From assembly GCA_021811145.1 (NCBI GenBank), contig JAJZPN010000009.1:1-64000 (forward strand): 64,000 nt of DNA, in the 5' to 3' direction. Made by a program: the position numbers and the translations under genes. Origin of the DNA: Pseudomonadota bacterium. Lineage in GTDB: Bacteria > Pseudomonadota > Gammaproteobacteria > Burkholderiales > Ferrovaceae. The notes beneath the pieces are model-generated. The model was not told the DNA's origin. It saw only the letters and a list, made by a program, of their open reading frames with translations, and made no database searches. Below are positions 11,842 to 20,122 of this stretch, piece after piece (the stretch's first letter is position 1; the number at the start of each line of letters is the position of its first letter).

Positions 11842-12845
11842 AACGTCTTTTTATGTTGATAATGGTTGTGTTGGCAACCAGCGCTGTTGGCCAAGAGCTT
11901 GAAACCGCTTGGGTGAAAACCGAGTCTATTCGCTATGCCGAGATGAACTATCAATTATCAGGTTATGGTGTCATGACAGCGTCTCCTGAGGCTCAATTTA
12001 ATGCCAATAGTCCTCGCCAAGGGCAAATTGGTAAAGTATATGTTCTACCTGGTAAGAAAATAAAAAAAGGTGAACCGCTCTATGAGCTCATTACAGCAGC
12101 TTCAGTGCTAAAAGGGTTTAATCAAGCCGAGTTACAATTGAAAACAGCAAAAAAAGACTTTGAGCGTGTACAACGTCTTTATCAAGATAACTTGGCATCA
12201 AATAGCCAACTTGCCAATGCCAAGAAAGCACTATTCGATGCGGAGAGTTCACTCAACGCAGAAATAAAATTAGGAAATAATATTCAACGTGACATTATTC
12301 GTGCTCCTTTTTCAGGGGTTGTTACTCTGATTTCAATTGAATCCGGTATGCGCGTTCAACCTGGTCAGTCTGCTATTACTGTAGTTGCTGATAAAGGATT
12401 GTATTTTCAGATGGGCGTGTTACCGGAGCTCGTTTCTTCACTAAGTATTAATACACCAGTACATATCTCATCGGTATTTGATCCAGGCGTAATGATTAAC
12501 GGCCATATTAAATACATAACAGGGATGGTGGATCAAACAACGGGATTGGTTAATCTATTTGTTGATGTTAATGACTCTCATTTGTCTCCTGGAATGAGAA
12601 TGCAGGGTAATATTCAAATTAATCTTGGAAAAAAATGGCAAGTACCACGCTCAGCAGTCTTGTCTGATGACCAGGGATATTATATTTTTCAGATACGTAA
12701 TAATCACGCTAAAAGAATCAATGTAGAAGCTAAAGAATACGACGAAATCACAGTTATAGAGGGTCCTTTTGATAGAGAGTTACCTGTTGTAGTCTTAGGT
12801 AACTATGAATTGAAAGAGGGTATGGCAGTGAAGGTAACTCAATAA
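11838..12845 (+). CDS. RND efflux periplasmic adaptor (membrane fusion protein)
   Basis: The 335-residue protein has a signal sequence (cleavage probably near AVGQE, residue 18) and the adaptor pattern. There is a lipoyl half GQIGKVYVLPGKKIKKGEPL, a helical hairpin around 95-145 (KTAKKDFERVQRLYQDNLAS), the second lipoyl half IRAPFSGVVTLISIESGMRV, and beta-barrel and membrane-proximal domains. It overlaps the upstream outer membrane factor (ATGA-type overlap) and shares the last base with the RND pump, so the three genes are one tightly coupled operon. There is no metal-binding His/Met-rich N terminus, which weakens a metal-efflux reading. Confidence 0.88.
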   Translation: MKRLFMLIMVVLATSAVGQELETAWVKTESIRYAEMNYQLSGYGVMTASPEAQFNANSPRQGQIGKVYVLPGKKIKKGEPLYELITAASVLKGFNQAELQLKTAKKDFERVQRLYQDNLASNSQLANAKKALFDAESSLNAEIKLGNNIQRDIIRAPFSGVVTLISIESGMRVQPGQSAITVVADKGLYFQMGVLPELVSSLSINTPVHISSVFDPGVMINGHIKYITGMVDQTTGLVNLFVDVNDSHLSPGMRMQGNIQINLGKKWQVPRSAVLSDDQGYYIFQIRNNHAKRINVEAKEYDEITVIEGPFDRELPVVVLGNYELKEGMAVKVTQ

Positions 12846-15800
12846 TGCGCGTTGATAACTGGATTCAAAAACACCGTCGTTCACTTTTTTTTCTGATGGT
12901 GTTGCTTGTTTTATCAGGCGTTTATAATTCCTTTACCTTACCCGTCGCATTATTTCCTAATATAGATTTTCCGCGTGTTGAAATCTCTGTTAGCAGTGGT
13001 GACATGACTGCAGAACAAATGATTTTTCAAGTAACAAAGCCGGTGGAAGAGGCGATTCGTTTGGTTCCACATGTTAAAGATGTCCGCTCTAAAACCACCC
13101 GCGGGGAAGCTCAGGTATCTGTTTATTTTCCGTGGAAAACAGATATGGCTAATGCAACGTTAGAAGTGAATGCGGCCATATCAAGGATTATGCCAACTCT
13201 ACCAAAGGGTAGTAGTATGCTGGTACGTCGGATGGATACTACGGTGTTTCCCATCCTCTCTTACAGTCTCACTTCTAATTCAGAAACCCTAACCAAATTA
13301 CGTGAAGTAGCTGAGTATCAACTCAAACCCTTATTGTCATCAGTGGAGGGGGTGTCACGTATTCAAATAACGGGGGGCAATGTAGAAGAGTTTCATATCA
13401 CGATTAAGCCCGCTAAATTATTAGCCTATGGACTTACTATTAGTGATGTAATTAATGCAGTGAATGCAAATAATGTCATTACAGCAGTAGGTAAAATTGA
13501 GGATCACTACAAATTATATTTAGCAGTAACAGATAACCGTTTATCAACTATCAATAAAATCAAGCAAACCATCATCCGCTCTGGAAAGAACGGATTTATA
13601 ACAGTCGCTGATGTGGCTGACGTGTCTGATAGTACTGTACCTCAATGGATTCGGGTCAATGCAGATGGTAAAGATGCGGTACTAATTAATATCCATCAGC
13701 AGCCTGATGCCAATACCGTTGTTATTGAACAGGCTATTCAAGAAAAATTAAATCACTTTACTTTTCCGGGGCATATTAAATTAGCTAACTGGTATGACCA
13801 AAGTCGCCTGGTTATTGATTCTGCGGTGAGTGTACGAGATGCTATTTTAATTGGGGTGATTCTCGCTTCTGCAGTGTTATATGTCTTTCTTAGAAACTAT
13901 AAAATCACTCTCATTGCCATTATTGTGGTGCCTGCTGTATTGATATCTACTGTCACCATTTTATCTGTTTTTGGTATGACTTTTAATATCATGACCCTAG
14001 GAGGAATGGCAGCTGCTGTAGGATTAATAATCGATGATGCCATCGTCATGATAGAACATATCATGCGACGGCTTCGCGATCATCAAGGAGAGCATTCTTC
14101 GATGATTATGCAGGCAGCTAGAGAATTTACTGTTCCTTTAGTGGGTTCGTCCTCTGCGACAATTGTGATTTTTATTCCATTGGCTTTTTTAGATGGAGTT
14201 ACAGGGGCGTTTTTTAAAGCCTTATCCTTAACCATGGCAGCCAGTTTGGTGATTTCTTTTCTAATTACGTGGCTAGTTATTCCCTTGATTAGTGACTTCC
14301 TGTTGACTCAAAAAGATGCTGAGTCAGAGGGAAAGCATGATTGGTTTGGTGTTCTCTATGGACAGTATGAGTTGTGGTTAACTCGCTTCCTAAAAAAGCC
14401 TGTGCAGTTGGTTGTGTTTTTGATTCCTTTGTTTGCTGTGGGCACCTTCGCTTATTTTGCGACAGGATCAGGGTTTATGCCTGAAACGGACGAGGGTGGT
14501 TTTACCGTTGACATAAGAACAGAGCCTGGCACCTCATTAACAGAATCGGTACGCTTGGGTAACCAAGTGGAAGCAATTATTAAAGACAATCCCAATGTCT
14601 TAACCTTTTCTCACCGAACAGGAACGCAAATGGGAGGGTGGATTACTGAATCCTACCAAGGAGATTTCTTTGTTCGTTTAAAACCGGAGCCAAGAGAGCA
14701 TATAAATCTGGTGATGGAAGCTTTACGCAGTAAAATTAATCGCGAAGTACCTGGTGTCACTGTAGAGTTTGCACAATTGATGGAAGACCGGATTGGTGAT
14801 TTAACATCCGTTCCTCAGCCTGTGGAAATTAAGATTTTTGACGATAACCAAGGTAACTTATTACGTACTGCAAAAAAAGTAACACAATTAATTAAAGCGG
14901 TTCCTGGCATTGTTGATGTGAAAGATGGCGTGAATCCCGCAGGGGATGCACTGGAGATTCATATTGATCCCGTCAAGGCAGCCTTTGAACATGTGGACCC
15001 TCAGTATGTCAGTCAGATACTGTCTGATTACATGTCTGGAGTTGTTGCTACCTCGGTACAAAGTGAGTTAAAAATGATAGGTATTCGTGTTTGGTTACCG
15101 CAAAATCAACGCAAAAACCAATATCAGTTAGGTCAACTATTAATTAAAGCTCAAGATGGGCATGTGTTCCCTTTAAACAGGATAGCAACAATTATCCCTT
15201 TATCTGGACAGCCACAAATACAGCGAGAAAATTTCAAACAAATGGTGGCAGTAACAGCTCGAATTAATGGTCGAGACTTAGGTTCAGTAATGCGCGATGT
15301 ACAAAAGATACTCATACAATCCAACTTGTTTAAACAAGGGACCTATTACGAACTAGGTGGTCTCTATAAACAACAACAGATTGCGTTTAAAGGATTGATG
15401 ATTGTATTTATATCAGCCCTAGCCTTGGTCTTTTTATTATTATTATTTTTATACGAAGACTTTCAGATTGCTCTATCCGTGTTGTTTATGCCTCTTGCTG
15501 CCATTCCTGCTATTTTTATAGGCTTATGGTTAACGCGTGTCGAATTCAACATTTCGGCCATGATGGGGATGACTATGATAATAGGTATTATTACTGAGGT
15601 GGCTATTCTGTTTTTTACTGAATACCAAGGCTTGCGCTCTGATAATACGGTAGATACTCTAATTCAGGCGGGTAAAAACCGTATGCGCCCAATTGTTATG
15701 ACTACCCTAGCCGCCATTATCACGCTTATTCCTTTGGCCTTTGCTATTGGCCAGGGAGCAGCTATGCAACAACCATTAGCTATAGCAATTGTATCTGGAT

Positions 15801-15889
15801 TAATTGTGCAAATTCCTTTGGTGTTATTTGTTATGCCTGTTATTTATCACAAGCTTTCTATTTTTAGTTGGCCTCGTTTAAAACGTTAA
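12845..15889 (+). CDS. RND-family efflux pump, inner membrane subunit
   Basis: The 1014-residue protein has the RND layout: a first membrane helix at about 13-30, a large periplasmic loop, helices 2-6 with GGMAAAVGLIIDDAIVMIEH (the helix-4 aspartate pair of the proton relay), a second periplasmic loop, and helices 8-12. In helix 10 the segment IITEVAILFF has glutamate where AcrB has its proton-relay lysine. The short N terminus, VEISVSSGDMTAEQM and LVPHVKDVRSKTTRGEA place it among hydrophobe/amphiphile-type pumps often labelled CzcA-like. Substrate is unknown. It closes the three-gene efflux operon. Confidence 0.9.
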   Translation: MRVDNWIQKHRRSLFFLMVLLVLSGVYNSFTLPVALFPNIDFPRVEISVSSGDMTAEQMIFQVTKPVEEAIRLVPHVKDVRSKTTRGEAQVSVYFPWKTDMANATLEVNAAISRIMPTLPKGSSMLVRRMDTTVFPILSYSLTSNSETLTKLREVAEYQLKPLLSSVEGVSRIQITGGNVEEFHITIKPAKLLAYGLTISDVINAVNANNVITAVGKIEDHYKLYLAVTDNRLSTINKIKQTIIRSGKNGFITVADVADVSDSTVPQWIRVNADGKDAVLINIHQQPDANTVVIEQAIQEKLNHFTFPGHIKLANWYDQSRLVIDSAVSVRDAILIGVILASAVLYVFLRNYKITLIAIIVVPAVLISTVTILSVFGMTFNIMTLGGMAAAVGLIIDDAIVMIEHIMRRLRDHQGEHSSMIMQAAREFTVPLVGSSSATIVIFIPLAFLDGVTGAFFKALSLTMAASLVISFLITWLVIPLISDFLLTQKDAESEGKHDWFGVLYGQYELWLTRFLKKPVQLVVFLIPLFAVGTFAYFATGSGFMPETDEGGFTVDIRTEPGTSLTESVRLGNQVEAIIKDNPNVLTFSHRTGTQMGGWITESYQGDFFVRLKPEPREHINLVMEALRSKINREVPGVTVEFAQLMEDRIGDLTSVPQPVEIKIFDDNQGNLLRTAKKVTQLIKAVPGIVDVKDGVNPAGDALEIHIDPVKAAFEHVDPQYVSQILSDYMSGVVATSVQSELKMIGIRVWLPQNQRKNQYQLGQLLIKAQDGHVFPLNRIATIIPLSGQPQIQRENFKQMVAVTARINGRDLGSVMRDVQKILIQSNLFKQGTYYELGGLYKQQQIAFKGLMIVFISALALVFLLLLFLYEDFQIALSVLFMPLAAIPAIFIGLWLTRVEFNISAMMGMTMIIGIITEVAILFFTEYQGLRSDNTVDTLIQAGKNRMRPIVMTTLAAIITLIPLAFAIGQGAAMQQPLAIAIVSGLIVQIPLVLFVMPVIYHKLSIFSWPRLKR

Positions 15890-15922
15890 GCTATTGATAG
15901 TGTGAGAAAAAATATGTTTTTT

Positions 15923-15956
15923 TTAACTACTTGTATTTCGTGAATACAAGGGTTAA
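15923..15956 (+). promoter_or_regulatory. Inverted repeat with overlapping promoter-like elements upstream of phaC
   Basis: CTTGTATT (15930-15937) and AATACAAG (15943-15950) form an 8-bp inverted repeat with a 5-base loop, extended by outer TTAAC/GTTAA arms (15923-15927 and 15952-15956). A promoter-like TTGTAT (15931-15936), 17-base spacer and TAATCT (15954-15959) overlaps it. It may be a repressor site over the phaC promoter, or a hairpin ending the RND operon, although no T-run follows. Confidence 0.4.
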
Positions 15957-15960
15957 TCTA

Positions 15961-15982
15961 GTCTTAATAATAATGTTAAGAC
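15961..15982 (+). promoter_or_regulatory. Perfect 7-bp inverted repeat just before the phaC start
   Basis: GTCTTAA (15961-15967) and TTAAGAC (15976-15982) are perfect complements around an 8-base spacer, ending 7 bases before the phaC ATG. The only purine-rich stretch that could serve as ribosome site (AAGAC) lies in the right arm, so an RNA hairpin here would hide it. It could equally be a DNA operator. Confidence 0.4.
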
Positions 15983-15989
15983 GTTACCC

Positions 15990-17756
15990 ATGAATAACAA
16001 TCAGTCTGCACCAGACCCTCATACAGAATCTGTTGAAAAACTAGTTTCAGCGTTTACTGATGCAAATCACAAAATGGCAGAGAATGTCAGTAATCTGTTT
16101 GGCGGTTATAAGCCAGAAGATTATGAAACATTTTTAAAAAAATTCAATGAGGCAGTTGTTCAAGATCTTCCTCGTTGGCAAGAGCTACAAGCACGTTACT
16201 ATCAAAATCAGTTAGCCTTATGGATTAACATGGCTGAAAAAGCAGCCACGGGTCAAAGTAAAGCCAACGCCATTGAAATCAATGCAGAAAAAGACAAGCG
16301 ATTCTCCTCCCCACCTTGGCGAGAAAATCTTCTTTTTGATTACTATCGACAATCTTATTTATTAACTGCCCAATGGCTTACAGAAGTGGTGTCATCTCTT
16401 AATTTGGATGATAAGAGTAAGGATAAACTGAATTTTTTTACACAGCAGTTTGTCGATGCCCTATCACCAAGTAATTATCCTGCCACCAACCCAGAAGTGT
16501 TAATGAAAGCTATTGAGACTGGTGGAGAAAGTCTTCGTAAAGGATTTGAAAACCTTCTTCAAGATATTGAAAAAGGTCGTATTTCTATGACTGACGAATC
16601 AGTCTTTGAAGTGGGTAAAAATATTGCTACCACTCCAGGCGCTGTAGTTTTTCAGAATGATATATTTCAGTTAATCCAATATTTACCCCAATCTGAGCAG
16701 GTCTTTAATAAACCATTGTTATTGATTCCCCCTTGTATCAACAAATTTTATATTATGGATTTAGGGGTTGATAACTCCTTTGTTCGTTTTGCGGTAGAGC
16801 AGGGGCATACTGTTTTTATGGTGTCATGGAAAAATGTGACTGAAGAGCAGGATCAATTACGTTGGGATGACTATGTTGAGCATGGCGTGATTCGAGCAAT
16901 TAAATCTGTTCAATCAATCAGCCAATGTGAAAAAATGGATGTGTTGGGTTTTTGCGTAGGTGGAGCACTACTTGCTACTGCTGTAGCAGCCTTTCAGAAA
17001 AAAGAAACGCTTCCCATTGCTACTCTTACATTCTTAACCACTTTACTTGATTATAGTGATGTGGGTGATATTGGCATGTATATCAACAGAAACTTTGTTG
17101 AAAGACGAGAGCAGCAATTGTCTGCCGGGGGATTGGTATCAGGAAAAGAGTTGGCGATGGCTTTCTCAAGCTTACGTCCCAATGACTTGGTCTGGCCGTA
17201 TGTGGTGAATAACTATTTAAAAGGTGAGACTCCTCCTGCTTTTGATTTGTTGTTTTGGAACAGTGATGGAACCAACTTACCAGGTCCCATGTTTGCATGG
17301 TATTTAAGACACTTTTATTTAGAAAATCAATTACGTACTCCGAATGCATTAACAGTGTGTGGTGAGCAAATTGATCTGGGATCAATCAATTATCCAACTT
17401 ATATCTTTGCTGCAAAAGAAGATCATATTGTGCCTTGGCATACTGCATTTCGATCTCTACAGTTACTTGGTGGACAAAAGGAGTTCGTGCTAGGGGCCAG
17501 TGGACATATTGCTGGAACCATTAATTCTGCTAAAAAAAATAAACGTAACTATTGGGTTGATGGCGAGCGTTCTATGGGTTCTCATCATTGGTTTGAAACA
17601 GCGGTTGAACACAAAGGAAGTTGGTGGTGGCATTGGATTGATTGGTTAAAACAACATAATCAAGAGCCGATGGTATTAGCTTCCTCTGTTTTAGGTAATG
17701 AAGAGTTTAAGGAGTTGGAAGCTGCTCCTGGACATTATGTAAGAGAGAAATGTTAG
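15990..17756 (+). CDS. phaC: Class I poly(3-hydroxyalkanoate) polymerase
   Basis: The 588-residue synthase polymerises (R)-3-hydroxyacyl-CoA into PHA at the granule surface. An N-terminal helical domain (about 1-200, with WQELQARYYQNQ) precedes an alpha/beta hydrolase domain. The lipase-like box GFCVGG carries catalytic C322. D478 (KEDHIVPW) and H506 (GASGHIAG) complete the triad, matching C319/D480/H508 of the Ralstonia enzyme. GSWWWHWIDWLKQH is the typical C-terminal end. The length is normal for class I. The usual phaC-phaA-phaB order is altered: phaB follows and phaA lies 3.7 kb away. Confidence 0.96.
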   Translation: MNNNQSAPDPHTESVEKLVSAFTDANHKMAENVSNLFGGYKPEDYETFLKKFNEAVVQDLPRWQELQARYYQNQLALWINMAEKAATGQSKANAIEINAEKDKRFSSPPWRENLLFDYYRQSYLLTAQWLTEVVSSLNLDDKSKDKLNFFTQQFVDALSPSNYPATNPEVLMKAIETGGESLRKGFENLLQDIEKGRISMTDESVFEVGKNIATTPGAVVFQNDIFQLIQYLPQSEQVFNKPLLLIPPCINKFYIMDLGVDNSFVRFAVEQGHTVFMVSWKNVTEEQDQLRWDDYVEHGVIRAIKSVQSISQCEKMDVLGFCVGGALLATAVAAFQKKETLPIATLTFLTTLLDYSDVGDIGMYINRNFVERREQQLSAGGLVSGKELAMAFSSLRPNDLVWPYVVNNYLKGETPPAFDLLFWNSDGTNLPGPMFAWYLRHFYLENQLRTPNALTVCGEQIDLGSINYPTYIFAAKEDHIVPWHTAFRSLQLLGGQKEFVLGASGHIAGTINSAKKNKRNYWVDGERSMGSHHWFETAVEHKGSWWWHWIDWLKQHNQEPMVLASSVLGNEEFKELEAAPGHYVREKC

Positions 17757-17831
17757 TTAATTTGTCATATTCCTTTAATAAAAATTAACTATAAATACTA
17801 TAAATAACTAAACAAGGAGAGGAGAAATATT

Positions 17832-18575
17832 ATGAAACAGCGTCTGGTTCTGGTTACTGGAGGGATGGGCGGACTAGGTGAGTCAATATGCGTGAAGTTG
17901 GCCGAATTAGGATACAAGGTTATCACTACCTATTCTCATTCAAATACTACCTCTGACGCATGGCTTAGTGCAATGCGTGAGAAGGGATATCAATTTCATG
18001 CTTATCCAGTAGATGTATCCGATGCAGACGACTGTGCAAAAATGGCTGCAAGAATTGAGTCTGAAGTGGGACCTATTGACGTATTAGTCAATAATGCAGG
18101 GATTACCCGTGATATGACCTTTAAGAAAATGACCAAAGTGGATTGGGATGCTGTCATCAATACCAACTTAAATAGTGTATTTAATATGACTAAGCCTTTT
18201 GTTGATGGTATGGTTGATCGTGGCTGGGGAAGAATTATTAATGTGTCCTCTGTAAACGGGCAAAAAGGAGCTTTCGGACAAACCAATTATGCTGCCGCAA
18301 AAGCGGGTATGCACGGTTTTACTAAATCTCTTGCTTTAGAGGTGGCGCGTAAAGGAGTAACGGTGAACACCATTTCTCCTGGTTATATAGGCACTAAAAT
18401 GGTAACCGCTATTCCTACAGAAATCTTAGAGGCTAAAATTCTGCCACAGATTCCAGTTGGACGTTTAGGTAAACCTGAAGAGGTTGCAGGATTGATTGTT
18501 TACTTGGCTTCTGATGAAGCGGCATTTATTACTGGCGCTAATATTTCCATTAATGGTGGCCAGCACATGTTTTAA
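17832..18575 (+). CDS. phaB: Acetoacetyl-CoA reductase (NADPH), SDR family
   Basis: The 247-residue short-chain dehydrogenase reduces acetoacetyl-CoA to (R)-3-hydroxybutyryl-CoA for PhaC. It shows the cofactor motif TGGMGGLGESI at the N terminus, VLVNNAGITRD, the catalytic serine in INVSSVNGQKGAFGQTNY, and the Tyr-x-x-x-Lys pair in NYAAAKAGMHGF. The PhaB-type end is FITGANISINGGQHMF. A strong ribosome site AAGGAGAGGAG precedes the ATG. The tandem ACTATAAAT repeats upstream (about 17788-17805) may hold a -10 element. Confidence 0.95.
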   Translation: MKQRLVLVTGGMGGLGESICVKLAELGYKVITTYSHSNTTSDAWLSAMREKGYQFHAYPVDVSDADDCAKMAARIESEVGPIDVLVNNAGITRDMTFKKMTKVDWDAVINTNLNSVFNMTKPFVDGMVDRGWGRIINVSSVNGQKGAFGQTNYAAAKAGMHGFTKSLALEVARKGVTVNTISPGYIGTKMVTAIPTEILEAKILPQIPVGRLGKPEEVAGLIVYLASDEAAFITGANISINGGQHMF

Positions 18576-18584
18576 AAAAATAAT

Positions 18585-18617
18585 AAAAAAAACCCGCAAG
18601 AAACAAGTTCTTGCGGG
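18585..18617 (-). terminator. Intrinsic terminator of phaP
   Basis: Perfect 10-bp stem CCCGCAAGAA (18593-18602) and TTCTTGCGGG (18608-18617) with a 5-base loop. Read on the minus strand, it is followed directly by eight U (18592-18585) and further U-rich sequence up to the phaB stop codon. It therefore terminates phaP from the right. No T-run follows in the + direction, so phaB has no matching terminator here. Confidence 0.9.
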
Positions 18618-18622
18618 GTAAG

Positions 18623-18654
18623 CCTTTATTGAAAGGGAACCTTTCGAATAAAGG
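18623..18654 (-). other. Second hairpin in the phaP 3' untranslated region
   Basis: Arms 18623-18636 and 18640-18654 form a 14-bp stem with one bulged base and a 3-base loop. It lies between the phaP stop codon (18666) and the terminator. Stacked stem-loops like this often protect abundant mRNAs from 3' exonucleases, which would fit a phasin message. Confidence 0.65.
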
Positions 18655-18665
18655 AGGAGGAGCCG

Positions 18666-19202
18666 TTAAACAGCTGGTTTAATTGCAGCGCTGGCTGCAT
18701 CTACAGTTGCTTTGATGCTAGCATCAGTGAAATTAGCAACTTGTTTAGCTGTTTTTGTAACACCGTCTAAAGCTGCTGTTGTAGCCGCTACGGTAGATTT
18801 AATTGCAGCAATCGCGACGTCAGCACCAGCTGGAGCAGATTTAACTGCTTTGTCGATGTTGCTTGTTACTGTTTGGTTTAAATTAGCAATATGGCTTTCA
18901 ACTAATGCTGTGTATTGTGCTTGAGCATTGGTTGCAACATCATAAATGCTACGTGCATAACCAGTTGATTTTTCAACTAGTTTTTCGTTAATTTGGTTGC
19001 GAATTGTGGTGAGCGCTTGTGGGTCACGCACTTCGCTTAAATTCTTTAAGGTGTCGCTTAAATGTGCAAAGTTTTCTTTGCTGGCTTCAAGGTTCAAACC
19101 CATGATACGCTCAGCGGTATCCATAGATATTTTTGCCATTTGAAGTGCCGAATTAACCATAGATTTGTTAAACTCACTGTATTGTTCGGTTGTGTTATAC
19201 AT
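18666..19202 (-). CDS. phaP: Phasin (PHA granule-associated protein)
   Basis: The 178-residue protein has no signal peptide or membrane segment and is almost entirely alpha-helical and alanine-rich. It carries the phasin_2 pattern: NTTEQYSEFNKSMVNSALQM at the N terminus, GLNLEASKENFAHLSDTLKN at about 39-58, VATNAQAQYTALVESHI, and an alanine/lysine-rich tail. It coats PHA granules and limits their fusion. The ATG at 19202 has AGGAG eight bases upstream; longer upstream frames lack this. It is divergent from phaR, with GCAACA repeats between, and its 3' end carries two hairpins. Confidence 0.93.
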   Translation of the reverse strand: MYNTTEQYSEFNKSMVNSALQMAKISMDTAERIMGLNLEASKENFAHLSDTLKNLSEVRDPQALTTIRNQINEKLVEKSTGYARSIYDVATNAQAQYTALVESHIANLNQTVTSNIDKAVKSAPAGADVAIAAIKSTVAATTAALDGVTKTAKQVANFTDASIKATVDAASAAIKPAV

Positions 19203-19270
19203 GATGTAACTCCTATTCAAAATATATTGTTCGTTAAGCTGAATTAGGTCGGTACACCATTTTGTGCACC

Positions 19271-19465
19271 GCAACAGTTTCAAATTTACAGAATAATATA
19301 CTAAGTGTCAAGCAATTTTTTTGCGTTGCAACAAAATATTTTCAGTAAATTAAAACTGTTAAATTACATGTGTAAACTAACTAAATTAAACAAAATAACA
19401 ATTAATTTGATACCATATTATCATAGTTTTTGTGTAACGCAACAATTTTTTGATGTATTGCAACA
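19271..19465. promoter_or_regulatory. GCAACA repeat array between phaP and phaR (probable PhaR operators)
   Basis: GCAACA occurs four times in one orientation at 19271, 19328, 19439 and 19460, mostly followed by A/T-rich bases. The last two are exactly 21 bases apart and sit just upstream of phaR; the first two lie upstream of phaP. Copies at 19328 and 19460 are inside TTGCAA palindromes. PhaR repressors are known to bind TGC/GCA-type sites before phaP and phaR, so these are the best operator candidates. The rest of 19203-19480 is AT-rich and shows no gene. Confidence 0.6.
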
Positions 19466-19480
19466 TTTTTGAGGCTAGTT

Positions 19481-20122
19481 ATGACCCAATCTGTAAGACT
19501 AATTAAAAAATATCCAAACCGACGTTTATATGATACTGAGACGAGTAGTTACATTACTCTTACAGAGATAAAGCAATTGGTGATTGATCAGTCCGAATTT
19601 CAGGTAGTGGATGCGAAAACCAATCAAGACCTGACAAGAAGTGTTTTGATGCAAATTATTCTAGAAGAAGAAGCGGGTGTTTCGCCTTTCTTTACAGCTG
19701 ACATGTTGTCTCAAATGATTCGCTCATACGGTAATACAATGCAAGGATTTATGGGGAATTATTTCCAGCAAGGGATGCAAGCCTTTGTTGAAATGCAAAA
19801 GAAAATACATGAGCAAGCACAACAACCCTCTGATTTATCTAAAACACAACTCAATAACGATATTTGGCAACAGTTTATGCAAGCCCAAGGACCTGCCATT
19901 CAAGGGTTAATGGGTAACTATCTTGAGCAAGCTACTTCTGTGTTTGTTGACATGCAAAATCAAATGCAAAAACAAGCCCAATCTATTTTTGGTGTAAATT
20001 CATTTCCTTTTAATCAGGGTTTCACTGCTCATGAAGAGCCTCCTAAAGACGCTTCTTCCCAGGATAAACCCAGTACAGAAGAGAATTCCAATAATATCAA
20101 ACCAGATAATGCCAATGAGTAA
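19481..20122 (+). CDS. phaR: PHA synthesis transcriptional repressor PhaR
   Basis: The 213-residue protein begins with the PHA accumulation regulator DNA-binding domain ([20 protein letters not shown], then [10 protein letters not shown] and [20 protein letters not shown]) and continues with two copies of a [20 protein letters not shown]-like segment that binds PHA. PhaR senses granules or free polymer and represses phaP and phaR. The ATG at 19481 follows GAGG by 6 bases. The last 8 bases overlap the rimO start (ATGAGTAA), so the two are probably cotranscribed. Confidence 0.95.
   Translation: MTQSVRLIKKYPNRRLYDTETSSYITLTEIKQLVIDQSEFQVVDAKTNQDLTRSVLMQIILEEEAGVSPFFTADMLSQMIRSYGNTMQGFMGNYFQQGMQAFVEMQKKIHEQAQQPSDLSKTQLNNDIWQQFMQAQGPAIQGLMGNYLEQATSVFVDMQNQMQKQAQSIFGVNSFPFNQGFTAHEEPPKDASSQDKPSTEENSNNIKPDNANE

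Noticed and set aside
17786-17806. Tandem ACTATAAAT copies before phaB as an operator
   Set aside because: Only two short AT-rich copies exist, and they are as easily explained as a -10 region or chance in AT-rich sequence.
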